From positions 6,403,209-6,467,208 of the forward strand of contig JAJKFL010000026.1 of NCBI GenBank assembly GCA_021186555.1: a stretch of 64,000 bases of DNA, given 5' to 3'. Positions within the stretch are counted from its first letter, which is position 1. Each line of letters opens with the position of its first letter. Both the position numbers and the translations under genes were made by a program. This DNA comes from Reticulitermes speratus (Eukaryota; Arthropoda; Insecta; Blattodea; Rhinotermitidae). The notes under the pieces were generated by a model. The model made no database searches. It had not been told where the DNA came from and saw only the letters and a program-made list of their open reading frames with translations. Positions 10,571-22,308 of the stretch are shown here, piece by piece.

Positions 10571-11880
10571 TATAATTTCCATGCCCTCATGGTGAGTAGT
10601 TTTATGCTGTGGGGGCAACAATGTATTTTACACTCTACACAAACACAAATTAAATAAGGACAAACACATTAAATATACACTAACACACTAAATATTCACA
10701 AAAGATATACTGTATATACAAAAACACAGTAGATAAAAGCAACACTGCAAAGCTCAACATGTTTAGACCTTCTACATGCTACAGAAATCTCCACATGTTC
10801 CAGTGGCCGATGTATTTGGGACTGGTATTTTTCACTGACATCTCCTGCCATAAAACAGGTACCAGCCTCATACCCTGGGCCTCCCCGTTGCTTGTTCCTT
10901 TGCCCACTTCCTCACCCCGCAAGATCCAATTTACCAGAACTAGACAGTACACAACTGTGAAGGCAGGGACTAAACAGTGAGTTACTTCCTACAGACTGGT
11001 TGTTTTTGCTTTGAATGTTAATAACTGCCAAATTATGTATGAATGGTCAAAGAATATTCAACAAGACTTGTGTTCCCACAAATAGCGGTAACATTACCAG
11101 AACACATACAGCCCTGATAAAGCTAAGGGGAGAAGTTACAACTGTTTACTCCAACTCTCCAACATCATGCCACAAAGAATAGTTATATTTTCACCTTCTG
11201 TTCAGTACCCTTGTCTCAAACATGTTCCTGTGTCCGGATGTCCAACAGGCACATCATACCTCTGAACACTGGTGTATCGTACCATAAACCAAACATCAGC
11301 AGCTCTACTAAACCTACAGTGCCAAGTGTTACAAAATTTCCACCTTACAGAAATTGCTGTACTTGACAGCTTGTGACATGTTGGCATTGCATTCTTTTTC
11401 CCACATTTGATGACCTTAAAAGTATGCAAATATAAATATGTATTCACCCAGGTAAGAAGCACAACTGACTAGAAAATGGCACTACTGAATGATTCATAGT
11501 ACTGAATGCTTATCCAACAGCAGAAAGTGACTATCAAATAAATCATTCCAATTTTTATTTAATTTTCCTTCAAATTATGTCGATAGAATGAAACTATTCA
11601 AACAGTGGCAACTGGATGACAGCAACCACATAACAGTATTCAAGTAGCAGCACCTGAATCACTGTACACAAATAAAACTACCTGATTAATGTCAACAAAA
11701 TAGTTACCAAAAATAAATAATCTGGTATATTATTAGACGATACAAAACATGCATTTATCAGTCCTACATTACTTCTTTCTTTAACTTCAGTCAGCATCAG
11801 TTTATGGTCCCATAAATTGTTGTTCTTACCCCTAAAAATCAAGACAGCTCAAGCAAAGTACAGTGAGTGGCTGCTTACTT
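10571..11880. other. No supported gene
   Basis: AT-rich sequence with short frames only (for example minus 11202-11462), none with recognisable domains. An A/C-rich stretch with ACACA repeats lies at 10615-10740. Confidence 0.4.
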
Positions 11881-11962
11881 GATGTATGGGTTTGATTACA
11901 AGGTGAGCCAGGACAGCTGTCACCGCAGTGTCTCACTAAACTGGACAAATAAGATTAGATTA

Positions 11963-13316
11963 CAAGGGGCAAGCCAAAAGTTTCCAGAGTGGGGCAATGT
12001 AACACTTTAGGCTCACCTTAGTTACAGTTCAGTATTGTCTCGTTCCAAGTGGTCCCCTTCTTGGTTTATACACATTGCCCAGTCTCTCCCACACTTGGAA
12101 ATGCCCCTGAAAATCTGTTTCGTAATGCCCTCCAGCGGTGCCTGCAATTCAGCTTTGTCTCCATATCCTCCAATCTTCATCCCTGTAACTGTGTTTTCAT
12201 CTTTGGGAACCAGAATAAGCCATAAAGACTAGGATGCAGGAACAGAGGCCAGGTACCACCACCATCTTTTTTTGGTTAAGCACTGAAAAGACAAAGTAAT
12301 GTCGGATGGCATGTTGTCATGACGCAAAGCCAGTCCTGTGTGCACCACTTGTCTGGCATTTTCTCCTGACATCTTCCACAAAAAGCCTTAGTACTCCTAT
12401 GCAGAAATGTTGATTCACAGGCTAGCACTGAGGAAAATACTCCTTCTGATGAACTCCCTCACTGTCCAAGAAAACAAACAACATGCTCTTGAAGTTTGAC
12501 TTGACCTGCCTCACCTTTTCTGGATGGCAAGACGATGACTCTTCCACTGGGATGACTGCTGCTGGGTCATAGCCATAAACCCAGCTTCCATCTCCTGCTC
12601 TAAATTTATAAAGGCAGTTTCTTTCCTTTTTGGTCTGCTGCTGTAGAATCTTGCACACAGAGAGTTGGTTTTGTTTCTGGTCATCTTTCAGCAGATGGGC
12701 AAAAATTTTGCAGAAATCTGCCTCAAATCTTTGGTTCAGTTTCTGGTCATCTTTCAGCAGATGGGCAAAAATTTTGCAGAAATCTGCCTCAAATCTTTGG
12801 TTCAAATGTGTTATCATGTACTATATGATGGGCCCAGAATGTTGCAGACATCATTAAATATACGCACTCCACATAACTGACTCGATGCACATTGTCCACA
12901 TTTTCATCAGTCTGACTTCGTGATGGAGGACCTGAATGTTCAAAACCCCGAGTCGAAGTTTGGTGACTTAAATGAATACCATTCACAGGTTTGTACCCTA
13001 CTCATGATGTCATCATACAAGGTTTTTATAAACATTCTGTAAGTCTCAGAAGCTGTTTATCAAGGTTAAAACACAACTTGTAGCAAATTCTCTGCTCTTT
13101 AAGGTATGCCACTTCACTGAACCACAACAATCACAGAATGCACTAAACAGTAACACACACAACTGTCAAGTGCACAAAATGCAACATGCAGCTACAGTGA
13201 CAATCACCACACTAATTCACAATAAATTAATTCAGACGTACCTACCACCACACAGCTGCATTATATCCAGTTAGCATTCCACGTGATCAGTCCGGAAACT
13301 TTTGGCTGGCACCTCA
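11963..13316 (-). mobile_element. Mariner-like element, nearly full length
   Basis: The ends share GCCAAAAGTTTCC with imperfect inverted flanks, and TA lies on both sides (11961-11962, 13317-13318). Its 1354-bp length is close to a complete mariner. On the minus strand the transposase reads SRSQTDENVDNVHRVSY near 12880-12940, then a duplicated segment, then NCLYKFRAGDGSWVYGYDP near 12560-12620, whose GDxSWVYGYDP box holds the first catalytic Asp. KVRQVKSNFKSMLFVFLDSE follows near 12465-12520. Frame breaks outside 12422-12817 make it inactive. Confidence 0.85.
12674..12805 (-). repeat. 66-bp in-frame tandem duplication inside the transposase
   Basis: The sequence from TTTCTGGTCATCTTTCAGCA at 12674 repeats from 12740 with essentially no differences. 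The period of 66 bp equals 22 codons, so the encoded LNQRFEADFCKIFAHLLKDD segment appears twice without breaking frame. The near identity implies the duplication is much younger than the element. Confidence 0.9.
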
Positions 13317-13790
13317 TACAAGAGGTGACATGGGATAGCTGCTAAGCCAGTATGTTGGCTGACTACTGACAAGACAGTCATAGTTCAAACATAAGAGGTA
13401 AGCCAGACTAGTGCAGTTAGTACGGTGACAGACTTGAAGTGGACAGGCGGAATTCAATTATAAAAGGTAATCCAGAACAACTAACTTAATATAATGACTT
13501 GCTATGGACTGGATGACCGGTGTTTTATCATAAGAAGTCGTCAGCTACAATAGCTCAGTACAATGACTGGCTACAGAATGTACAAGCAGTGTTCAATTAT
13601 ACGAAGCAAGCCAGGGTATATTACTACTGGCTGGGCATCTGTGCTTCAAGTATAAGAAACTATAAAGAGTAGCTCAATTAGTATAGCAACCAGCTACCGG
13701 CTTGATGTGCATGAACTGAAAAGACATGATGCAGGGTAGTGCAATCAGCATACGGACCAGGTGCTGGTTGGATGACAGGGTATTCCATTC

Positions 13791-15430
13791 CTGACAGGAG
13801 CGCTGACCTTAATTTTCACTACTGCACCCAGACAAGGATAGGGACCCACCCAACATCTTACCCACCACAAGGTACCAGAGGCATGAAACTGACCACTCTC
13901 CGCCATCCAGTCACAGTTTATGACTCCATGGTGCTACACCTCCATTCCCTCATATGTTGCAGAGTGTGAAGTTTAATGAAGCAACATCCAACATGTCATC
14001 CAAATGACACATTCTCGAGAGTGCTCCTTGCTCAGGGTGGATGCAGTCCGTAAGTTTCATCACCACACCATGTCAACAAAAAGCATAATCAATGACACAA
14101 CTTGTGGCTCTGGAATGAGTCACACACACGCAAAAAAAGAAAGAAAGAAAGAAAGAAAAAAAACACACTTATGTTTTTTGTGCAAGTTATACTGTCTTAT
14201 TCCTAACCCTTACAACATTCTGAGGTTATAAGCTATGTCACCAATGTTTGGAGACCTGCTCTATCACCATCACGGGGTCGATGTAGTAAAAATCCCCAAG
14301 TCACTGATATATATATACTGTCTAAGAATCAGTCATTCACCACTGCCTAGTCCTCAATGCTTATGGGTCAACGAGGTAGGCAAGTGAGGTCAGAATGTGA
14401 TCAGGTCTGTTCAACCTACAAAGTTTACTTGATCAGAGTATACCGGATACCGAGGTCCTCACTCCTTTGTGTATGCTCAACTGTAATTAACCTGTACTGT
14501 GTTCCCTCATAACAGCCTTCTTCACGCTTCCAGCTTGATTCTCCAGAAACCTGTCCTTGTCCAAGCATTGTAGAAGTATGTTGGTGGGGTTCCATTTATG
14601 GTATCCTAGAAGAGAAATTTTTTTGTCACTGCATTACTATCAGGCCACAGTTAAATATGACAGTCTGGACAAAACACCATTACGTGACAAAGCTCTAAGC
14701 AGACAGCAAAAGCCTTAAATGGGAGTAGGTTTACATCATACAACAAAGTGTCCCTTTTGTCATGTCTCTGAGTACAGAAGCTGGCAGGTGATATCCTAGC
14801 AGATGCAAGCTTCCTATGCAACAAAGCTGCTGTGCACAGGGAACAAATAAAAGGGACACCCGGTATTTGACGGGCCCTGATTCCTACTGGAAGAGATGGT
14901 TCCCATTATGTCCTTCCTAGAAGTTTCCACATGTCAGAGTTGGCTGCATGTCATAACACATTTCTAAACTTCACCTATTACCACCACTGCACAAAAGCTC
15001 TGGATATGTTGTACACCTTCTGCATGTGTGAGAAGGCTTTCTATCACACGTGGGAAGGCGTTTCATGGACTATATTTTTTAAACTTTTATGGTGCAAAGT
15101 GAATGGCAGAGCAACACCTTACACAATGGCTTCACTATCCACCTACCTGCCTAACATTTAGTCGGAACCATATGCTCAGAGTTCTCGTTAAAACAAAACC
15201 TAAAAATAATACTTCAGGATATTCTCAGCAGGGCAGGATGGTTACTGTACTAAAAATACACATTCACTTTTTCATTTGTCTTATTTACTTCACATATAAA
15301 TGTATGGAATTCAAGGTATGCAATTAAATGGGATGTCTCCAAGTCAGCACTCCCTTATACAAATTTTGTCATACTTATTTGAACATAAGTGACAACAATT
15401 CAAGATAATCACTTGTTACATACTCGTATA
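13791..15430. other. No supported gene; GAAA microsatellite
   Basis: Holds a short (GAAA)n run at about 14130-14160 and AT-rich spacer. Frames such as 13739-13969 and 14931-15161 on the plus strand have no recognisable motif. Confidence 0.4.
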
Positions 15431-15433
15431 ATA

Positions 15434-16143
15434 CCGTATAATTCTCGAATCTAATCGCCCTTTTTTACAGTTTAGGGCTAAAAAAACAATGCATTAGATT
15501 CGCGTGCGGATTAGATTCGCGGTCTAGAGCTGGATTTTGGAAAAATTATTGAGCTGCTGTACAATATAACAATAACGTAATTAATAAACAACGTAAGAAC
15601 AATACAATACAATAATCTATTATTTTATTCTTTATTATTCATCAGACTCGCCGTCATCACTCATAACTGAATCGTTATCCATGCTCTCCACCCAGTTTCT
15701 GCCACAGTCGAACGTTGCTTTCATCAACTCCAAAAATTGCAGCGGCTTTGCGGTTTCCAGTCTACTCTGCGCACCGAATAACTTGATGTTTGAACTTTGC
15801 CGTATATGAGAGTCGTTTAGATTTCAGGCGTCCCTCTTCCATAACTACGGTACGCGACAAATTGGAACAAGCACCTCCCACGTTTCAACAACTAAGGCGC
15901 GAGCTGGATTCAGACGAGATTGCGCACGTCTGTTCAGAAAGGCCCCGCCTCTATCGGTATGACTCATCGGCCACAGGCGTAGCGTCGGATTTTAACGCAT
16001 TGGTAACATCCAATATTATTCAATCAGTCGCCCCGTGGGCAAGGGGTGGTTGAAGGAAAGGTGCGGATTAGAATCGCGAACTAACTTTTTTCGTTTAAGA
16101 AGTCGCCAAAAACTGGGTGCGGATTAGATTCGAGAATATACGG
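15434..16143 (-). mobile_element. Pogo/Tigger-like deletion derivative, second copy
   Basis: Same ends and TA flanks (15432-15433, 16144-16145) as the element at 1772-2682, in the opposite orientation. Its minus strand shares the 3' segment with SDDGESDE and the AT-rich tail, the HTH start region near 15780-15840, and the long 5' untranslated block. It lacks the middle of the transposase piece that the first copy keeps, giving 710 bp. The left terminal repeat has a one-base insertion (CCGTATAATTCTCG). Confidence 0.85.
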
Positions 16144-16145
16144 TA

Positions 16146-17385
16146 TTAATTCAGGTGCATGCGGTATTCTGCTTTCAGAGTTTGGCCTACACCAACGTTG
16201 AGAAGCAATGTCTTCCAGTACAGCTTCATGACTGAGTAACCTACACTTTTGTTTTCTGGCCAAATATTCAGAACTGTATAAAAACCTCTGTAATATCAAT
16301 CTTTTAATGTATATATTTACATATCCATAAGTTATAATTCAGTGACTTCAAAATCCTAACCACAAAATTCCCATAATATTTTAGATAAAATATTTACTAG
16401 ATACAGTTCATCAATATGGTGCAAAAACTCAAGATAATCTACTAGATACTCTTGATGAGAAGGTACAGAGAGATTCAAAGACAGCCTTGACATGTGCAAG
16501 AGGAGAAGTGTGACAAAGCTATATCTCAGAATGATGGACAAGACTAAGGGCAGTACATTACATTTCACCCACCTCAAAACATCAGCAAGGACTTTTCTGG
16601 GTGTGCATTCCTGTTTGTTCATTTATTTACTGACACTTTAAATAGGCAAGATTTTAAAGCTTTGAATGCTGGGATACCTGTAACTAATTGGAAAGGATGA
16701 CCATGGTCAAATTTGCAGTACTAACCACAAATGTGCCTCAAGATATGGTAGAAAAACATGAAAAACTTCATGATAGCAGATCAAACTACTCTTCAGCAAC
16801 ATTAATCAGCCTTGCAGGGCACAGTGAAATGCATGACTGTTTCATGAGAAACACATTACTACAACCTACTAATAAAACAGACCTATGTACTGCATTACTT
16901 TAATCATGTCCATTAAAAATCTCAACATTTTTAAAACCTGGACAAACTCCTCCATTAACTATCTTACAGCCCCAATCTTAAATACTACCAATGATAACAG
17001 GTATAGCACACACACAGGCATGAATAAACTGTATTTTACACTAAGTATAGTACAGTAACTGTGTCAAAAAACAAAATACCAGTATGTGCAAGTGTTAACC
17101 TCTACAAAACCTAAATGATAAAAACAATTACTTACACTATTTACCTAATTTCCTTGCTGTTTTCAAATCACTTTCCTGCTCACCCAGTCTTCAACTGATC
17201 AAGATAGATATCAAGGATATACCCTATCAAGACATTCATAGGCTTGCTGACATATACATACTTCACCAGGCACATCACAATCAATGTCATCCTCAGAAGG
17301 AAATCGGATTCCGATTCTGAGGAGCTTAAATTTATAATATTTTCAACTGCATCATCAAGGATACACTAGAGTGATTCTGTAGATC
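16146..17385. other. No supported gene
   Basis: AT-rich sequence with several short frames (minus 16356-16622, plus 16688-16903) that I do not recognise. Confidence 0.4.
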
Positions 17386-17389
17386 GCGA

Positions 17390-18240
17390 CTAAAACATTT
17401 GGTAACAGTTACAAAATACAGTGAGCTGCGAATGAACACCGTGTGCAAGGCGGACACCAGTCACCGACATACAAACCATAGTACCCTTTTAGTATTTTTC
17501 AAAGAGATTGCGGTTATGTAACCTGCACTAGTGAGACATGGTAATATGAAAGGTGAATATATGATTTATGAAAAATATTATCTGACAACCTCGGAGTGAA
17601 AAATAATTCACTAAAGTGGGTGGTATGTCGGAACGATAAGAGACGTATCACGACTGACCAGACATTTCTGGTTGATGTCACACTAACTTCATAAAACCGA
17701 AACAGTATTCTGCACTTTTACCGCCCAAAGTATATTATAACCCCAAACTTGAAACCGAATTCATGAAGGTTACTAAGCATTTCCTGAAGAGTATTTTCAA
17801 ATATTATGACATGTGACACGTCTATACGAATAGGTTTGCGACGCCATTTTGTCCCACATTGGAAAGCAGTTCCCAATCTTATGTGGATTAAATGCATATA
17901 CTTGCCTCCCGTAACATTTTTCACGTTCATTTAAATATAATGATTTACACTTCGAGAATCATACGACAGCAAAATCAAACATTTCAGCGAATATATTCCA
18001 AGTTCTACGAAACAGAAGTACTCATCCTCAATTTTCAACACAAACTTGGCGGAACTTGTCAACCCCACGAAAAATCTGTGACCACAGAGAACAGAACCAA
18101 TCAAACGCACAGATCGTCCCTCGGATCCACTAATCGTCTGCAATAACGGAATATGGCACGGATCCTAGACATTAACCGACTAAGCGAAAGTCCCTGTACA
18201 CCTACGATATAGATTATTGGAGTGGAAGCCACAATGAATG
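17390..18240 (-). promoter_or_regulatory. CpG-rich block, possible promoter or first exon of an unidentified gene
   Basis: CpG dinucleotides are clearly denser here than in the AT-rich surroundings, and no repeat family was recognised. On the minus strand a favourable start context, CAAAATGGCGTCGC, lies near 17840-17852, followed by a short frame (MASQTYSYRR...) that could meet a splice donor. I could not find matching downstream exons at lower coordinates, so this is only a candidate. Confidence 0.25.
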
Positions 18241-18315
18241 AATGAGCACCAGGGGCTTATATCATGGAGGTGAAGCAAAGTTAGAACTTGTAGATGGAGC
18301 AAAATTTATTTGAAT

Positions 18316-19072
18316 ATATGTAGACAGTACACAGTCTTGGAAAATTCCTATTGAACAAATTAAGTGCAGCTCATTATGCAATGGAATCAGTTAAGCCGTT
18401 TATGTCACAGAAAACACTAAAGATGGTTTACTATGCCTATTTTCATTCTGTTATGAAGTATGGATTAATATTTTGGGGGAACTCTTCACATAGTGCACAA
18501 ATTTTTAAAATACAAAAGAATATGATTAGAATTATTACAGGATGCAGAAGTAGAGACTCATGTAGAGATTCATTAAAGAATCTAAAAATTCTACCTCTTC
18601 AATCACAAATATACTATCATTTTTCTTATTTGTGGTTAACAACAAAAATAAATTCAAATTAAATTCTGATGTCCATAATATAAATACTAGACAAAAATAT
18701 AACTTTCACCAACCTTCATCAAATTTATCACTATATCAAAAAGGACTCTACTCAATTCGCATAGCCAGGGATAGCTCCTTGGATAGTCATGACTACATTG
18801 TCATATTTTACCTTATTGTCATGTATATATATTTTAATATATTGTATTGTTTTATACATGTATTGTAAATGTTATGTAGGTATAAGTAATGCATAACAAC
18901 TAAATTTTATGTGCATGATTTTATTTCCTATTGTATTTATATGCATTGTTTAGATGACGCTTGCCGATTATAGCAAGTTCATGTTGTGTGACAAGTTCTG
19001 TATCCAATGGCTTTTGCCTTGTATGGATGTGCTGGAATGTGTAATAAATACAATACAATACAATACATAAAA
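18316..19072 (+). mobile_element. CR1-group LINE 3' fragment (family B, copy 2)
   Basis: The plus strand encodes the end of an RT protein: LKMVYYAYFHSVMKYGLIFW, IFKIQKNMIRIITGCRSR, SLKNLKILPLQSQIYYH. A frame break near 18650 precedes the C-terminal NINTRQKYNFHQP. The 3' end reads AATAAATACAATACAATACA, a short-repeat tail in place of poly(A), as CR1-group elements often have. The peptide order matches the end of the longer element at 24530-28170, but the two are clearly diverged. Confidence 0.8.
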
Positions 19073-19169
19073 GTATTTAACAGTCTCCCACAAAGTATCA
19101 AATTTTAAGTAATAACTCTATATAATTTAAATCAGCCCTACATAATTATTTAGTATTAATGAACTTGAA

Positions 19170-20960
19170 ACAAACAGTAAGAACAAGACTATCAGAGACT
19201 CGTATAGGGGCATCAATGACTTTAAGAAGGGTTACCAGCCTAGAACTCATGTAGTAAAGGATGAGAAGGGTGATCTGGTTGCAGACTCTCACAGTATTTT
19301 GGCTAGGTGGAGGAATCATTTCTTTCAGCTGTTGAATGTACATGGGGTTAATGATGTTAGGCAGACTGAAATACAGACAGCAGAGCCACTGGTGCCTGAG
19401 CCCAGTGACTCTGAGGTTGAGATGGCTATTGAAAAGATAAAAAGGCACAAATCACCAGGTATTAATCCGATTCCAGCAGAACTGATTAAAGCAGGAGGTA
19501 GGACAATTCGTTCTGAGATCCATAAACTTATTAATTGTATTTGGAATAAAGAGGAATTGCCTGAGCAGTGGAAGGAGTCAATCATTGTACCTATTTATAG
19601 GAAGGGTGATAAAACAGATTGCAGTAATTATCACTTTTGTCAACCACAAACAAAATTCTATCCAACATCCTTCTGACAAGGTTAACTCCCTATGCAGAGG
19701 AAATTATTGGGGATCATCAGTGTGGATTTAGATGTAACAGGTCGACTACAGATAATATATTCTGCATTCGTCAAATACTTGAGAAAAAATGGGAATACAA
19801 TGAGGCAGTGCATCAGCTATTTATAGACTTCAAGAAAGCCTATGATTCAGTTAGGAGGGAGGTTTTATATAATATTCTCATTGAATTTGGTATCCCTATG
19901 AAACTAGTAAGGCTAGTAAAAATGTGTCTAAATGAAACCTATAGCAGAGTCCGGGTACGCAAACATTTGTCTGACACATTTCCTATTAAGAATGGTTTAA
20001 AAACAAGACGATTTATCGCCATTGCTTTTCAACTTTGCTTTGGAATAGGCCATTAGGAGGGTTCAGGCAAACCAGGAGGGCTTGAAATGAAATGGTACAC
20101 ATCAGCTTCTAGTTTATGCTGATGATGTTAATATATTGGGCGGAAGTGTACATGCTATAAAGAAAAACACAGAAGCTTTAGTAGTCGCTAGTAAGGAGAT
20201 TGGTGTCTAGAAGTAAATACTGTGAAAACTAAGTACATGGTCATGTCTCGCAATCAGAATGCAGTACAAAATCACAACATAAAGTTAGATAATAAATCCT
20301 TTGAAAGGGTTGAACAGTTCAAATATCTGGGAACAACCCTAACAAATCAAAATTCCATTCAGGAAGAAATTAAGAGCAGATTGAAGTCGGGGAATGCTTG
20401 TTATCATTCGGTGCAGGACCTTCTGTCTTCCAGTTTGCTATGCAAAAATACAAAGATATATACAGAACTATAATTTTGCCTGTTGTTTTGTATGGGTTTG
20501 AAACTTGGTCTCTCACAATGAGGGAGGAACATAGTCTGAGGGTGTTCGAAAATAGGGTACTGAGGAGGATATTTGGGCCTAAGAGGGACGAGGTAACAGG
20601 GGAGTGGAGAAGACTTAATGATCTGTACTCATCACCAACTATTATTCGGGTGATCAAATCAAGAAGAATGAGGTGGGTGGGGCATGTAGCATGTATGGGT
20701 GAGGGGAGAGGTGCATACAGGATTTAGGTGGGGAGACCTGAGGGAAGGAGACCACTTGGAAGACCCAGGCGTAGATGGGAGGATAATATTAAAATGGATC
20801 TTCAAGAAGTGGGATGGGGGCATTGACTGGATTGATATGGCTCAGGACAGGGACAGGTGGCGGGCTCTTGTGAATGCGTTAATGAACCTTCGGGTTCCAT
20901 AAAACGCGGGGAATTTCTTGACTAGCTGAGGACCTGTTAGCTTCTCAATGAAGCATTCTG
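19170..20960 (+). mobile_element. LINE family A (RTE-like), 5'-truncated plus-strand copy
   Basis: The plus strand encodes LARWRNHFFQLLNVHGVNDV, IKRHKSPGINPIPAELIKAG, WKESIIVPIYRKGDKTDCSN, then after a frame change GDHQCGFRCNRSTTDNIFCI, FIDFKKAYDSVRREVLYNIL and the YADDVN box near 20115. EQFKYLGTTLTNQNSIQEEI and the LRVFENRVLRRIFGPKRDEV region follow. The 3' UTR ends near 20960. Several frameshifts (near 19620, 20030, 20210, 20450) break it. It starts just after the family B tail, so the two insertions abut. Confidence 0.88.
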
Positions 20961-21119
20961 GTTCTCACTTCTGCATGAAATGTTACTTCTTACAGCTTTA
21001 CCAACCTGATATTCAAATTCATACATTCATGTCCCCTTTTTGTTAAAATATTGATACAGGACATGGCAATAAAACACACAGATATGAAACCATATTTTAA
21101 AATTACATATTTGTTACCT

Positions 21120-21500
21120 TATTTGTCAGCAGATACGCTATACTACAAGGGACGGGCCAAAAATAAGTTTAAACGTTGTCGGATCTGAAGCCTAACCGGC
21201 GTGCTCCGGTTCCTTCACACACAAAAGCCCTCGTGGCAACGAATGAACACAGCTGCTGAAGCCCACTCGGCGTTCCCAGGTTTCTTCCCACACAAAAGCC
21301 CTCGTAGCAAGGACTGTACATAGCTGTCCAGTTCTGTCGCTTAACCACGGAAAATTAGATCGATTACCTCACCTAATTTTGTGCACCGCCATCGGCTCAC
21401 ACCTCCTACATACTGTCACTTCTTTCAGTGCAGCCAACAGCCACTTCCACAAACTAAATTTCTCGCGCCGTGGCAATTTCCCCACACATACGTCCTATAT
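21120..21500. repeat. CpG-rich block with two tandem units of about 75 bp
   Basis: Two units share CACACAAAAGCCCTCGT(G/A)GCAA and flanking similarity (about 21185-21260 and 21261-21335). A mariner-like end TACAAGGGACGGGCCAAAAA lies at 21144-21163, but no matching right end was found. The block is CG-rich compared with both sides. Confidence 0.45.
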
Positions 21501-21804
21501 TTTGAATTATTTACAGTTCAAAGAAGAAAACGTTATGCCTATATTGAATTATATTTACGAAAGACGAAGGGTTTGCTAAGGATAATTTAAACCTTTGCTA
21601 TAATGTTTAAATTCCTGACACTAATAGCCCATGTAATTTAAATTTCCTTTTATATTGCAACTGAATACTTCATGTATGCCAGCAGAAAATGTTATTATGT
21701 CCTACTGCATTAAATTTGGAAGGAATTAAGTTAATTTCTTTATTTAATTCTACACAAATAGTGGATCTAGAAAAATGGGCACCTTCAAATTAATATGATT
21801 TCTA

Positions 21805-21810
21805 TTTATT
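21805..21810 (-). terminator. Candidate polyadenylation signal of the peroxiredoxin gene
   Basis: AATAAA on the minus strand about 185 nt downstream of the stop codon. Position is the only support. Confidence 0.35.
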
Positions 21811-21993
21811 ACAGATAAGTTTATGCAAAACATTCATGTTATTTCTACATAGTTTCATTATGGTACTTACATGATGTTTTAAAACACGTATTTATAATAA
21901 AATTTATATTTCGTTGTCACATCCTACATACAGGATACAATATATTCCATTTCATTGTACAGAGATATAATATATGAAACCCAAGTACAAAAC

Positions 21994-22121
21994 TCAATAG
22001 TCAGTTGTGGTTCGCACATATGAGATCCCAGAAGGCATGCTGACCTTATCCACACCCTTAGGAACAGTTTGGGTAGTTCCTCATCTTTCACATTGGGCAG
22101 GATCATCACCTTTGTACCAGG
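21994..22121 (-). pseudogene. Prdx6: Peroxiredoxin exon 5 with one-base deletion
   Basis: After acceptor TTCTCAG the exon encodes PGTKVMILPNVKDEELPKLF. Then a C is missing (22061-22062 on the plus strand read GG where GGG would be in frame). Read with that base, the remainder ends with the family's usual SYVRTTTDY and TGA at 21996-21994. As written, the frame continues into an unrelated tail that stops near 21924. The pseudogene copy has CCC at the same place. Confidence 0.85.
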
Positions 22122-22232
22122 CTGAGAATAAAACAGTAAGCAGTCAACATCAGTGTACAGACGAACATGAAATACTCCTCATTTCAGGATGTATGATGTC
22201 ACTCAAATACAGTCACATCAAGATATACTCAC

Positions 22233-22308
22233 CGTCCAGTTGGCAGGAGTTGCTACAACCTTCAGCCTATCAGTGAGTTGCAGGGAATCAATCACTCTCA
22301 GAATTTCA
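22233..22308 (-). CDS. Prdx6: Peroxiredoxin exon 4
   Basis: 76 nt encoding EILRVIDSLQLTDRLKVVAT and PANWT, the linker into the C-terminal 1-Cys domain. Acceptor TTGCAG, donor GTGAGT. The pseudogene at 34641-34716 matches this exon closely. Confidence 0.93.

Larger units (their letters stand above)
11882..13790 (+). repeat. Degenerate tandem array, unit about 65-75 bp, interrupted by a mariner
   Basis: Successive blocks share an order of features: ATTACAAG or AATTATAAA, then GGTAAGCCAG-like, then an AGTACAATGACTGGCTA-like middle, then a GTGTTCAATTATA-like end. Blocks begin near 11890 (left of the mariner) and near 13320, 13400, 13465, 13535, 13600 and 13660. The units are strongly diverged. 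The pre-insertion sequence read across the mariner TA site matches a unit start. No protein-coding frame runs through it. Confidence 0.6.

Noticed and set aside
12630..12880. Plus-strand repeat-containing ORFs
   Set aside because: They are antisense shadows of the mariner transposase and its 66-bp duplication.
11882..13790. CRISPR-like array
   Set aside because: Units are diverged throughout with no constant repeat and variable spacer pattern, and the DNA is eukaryotic.
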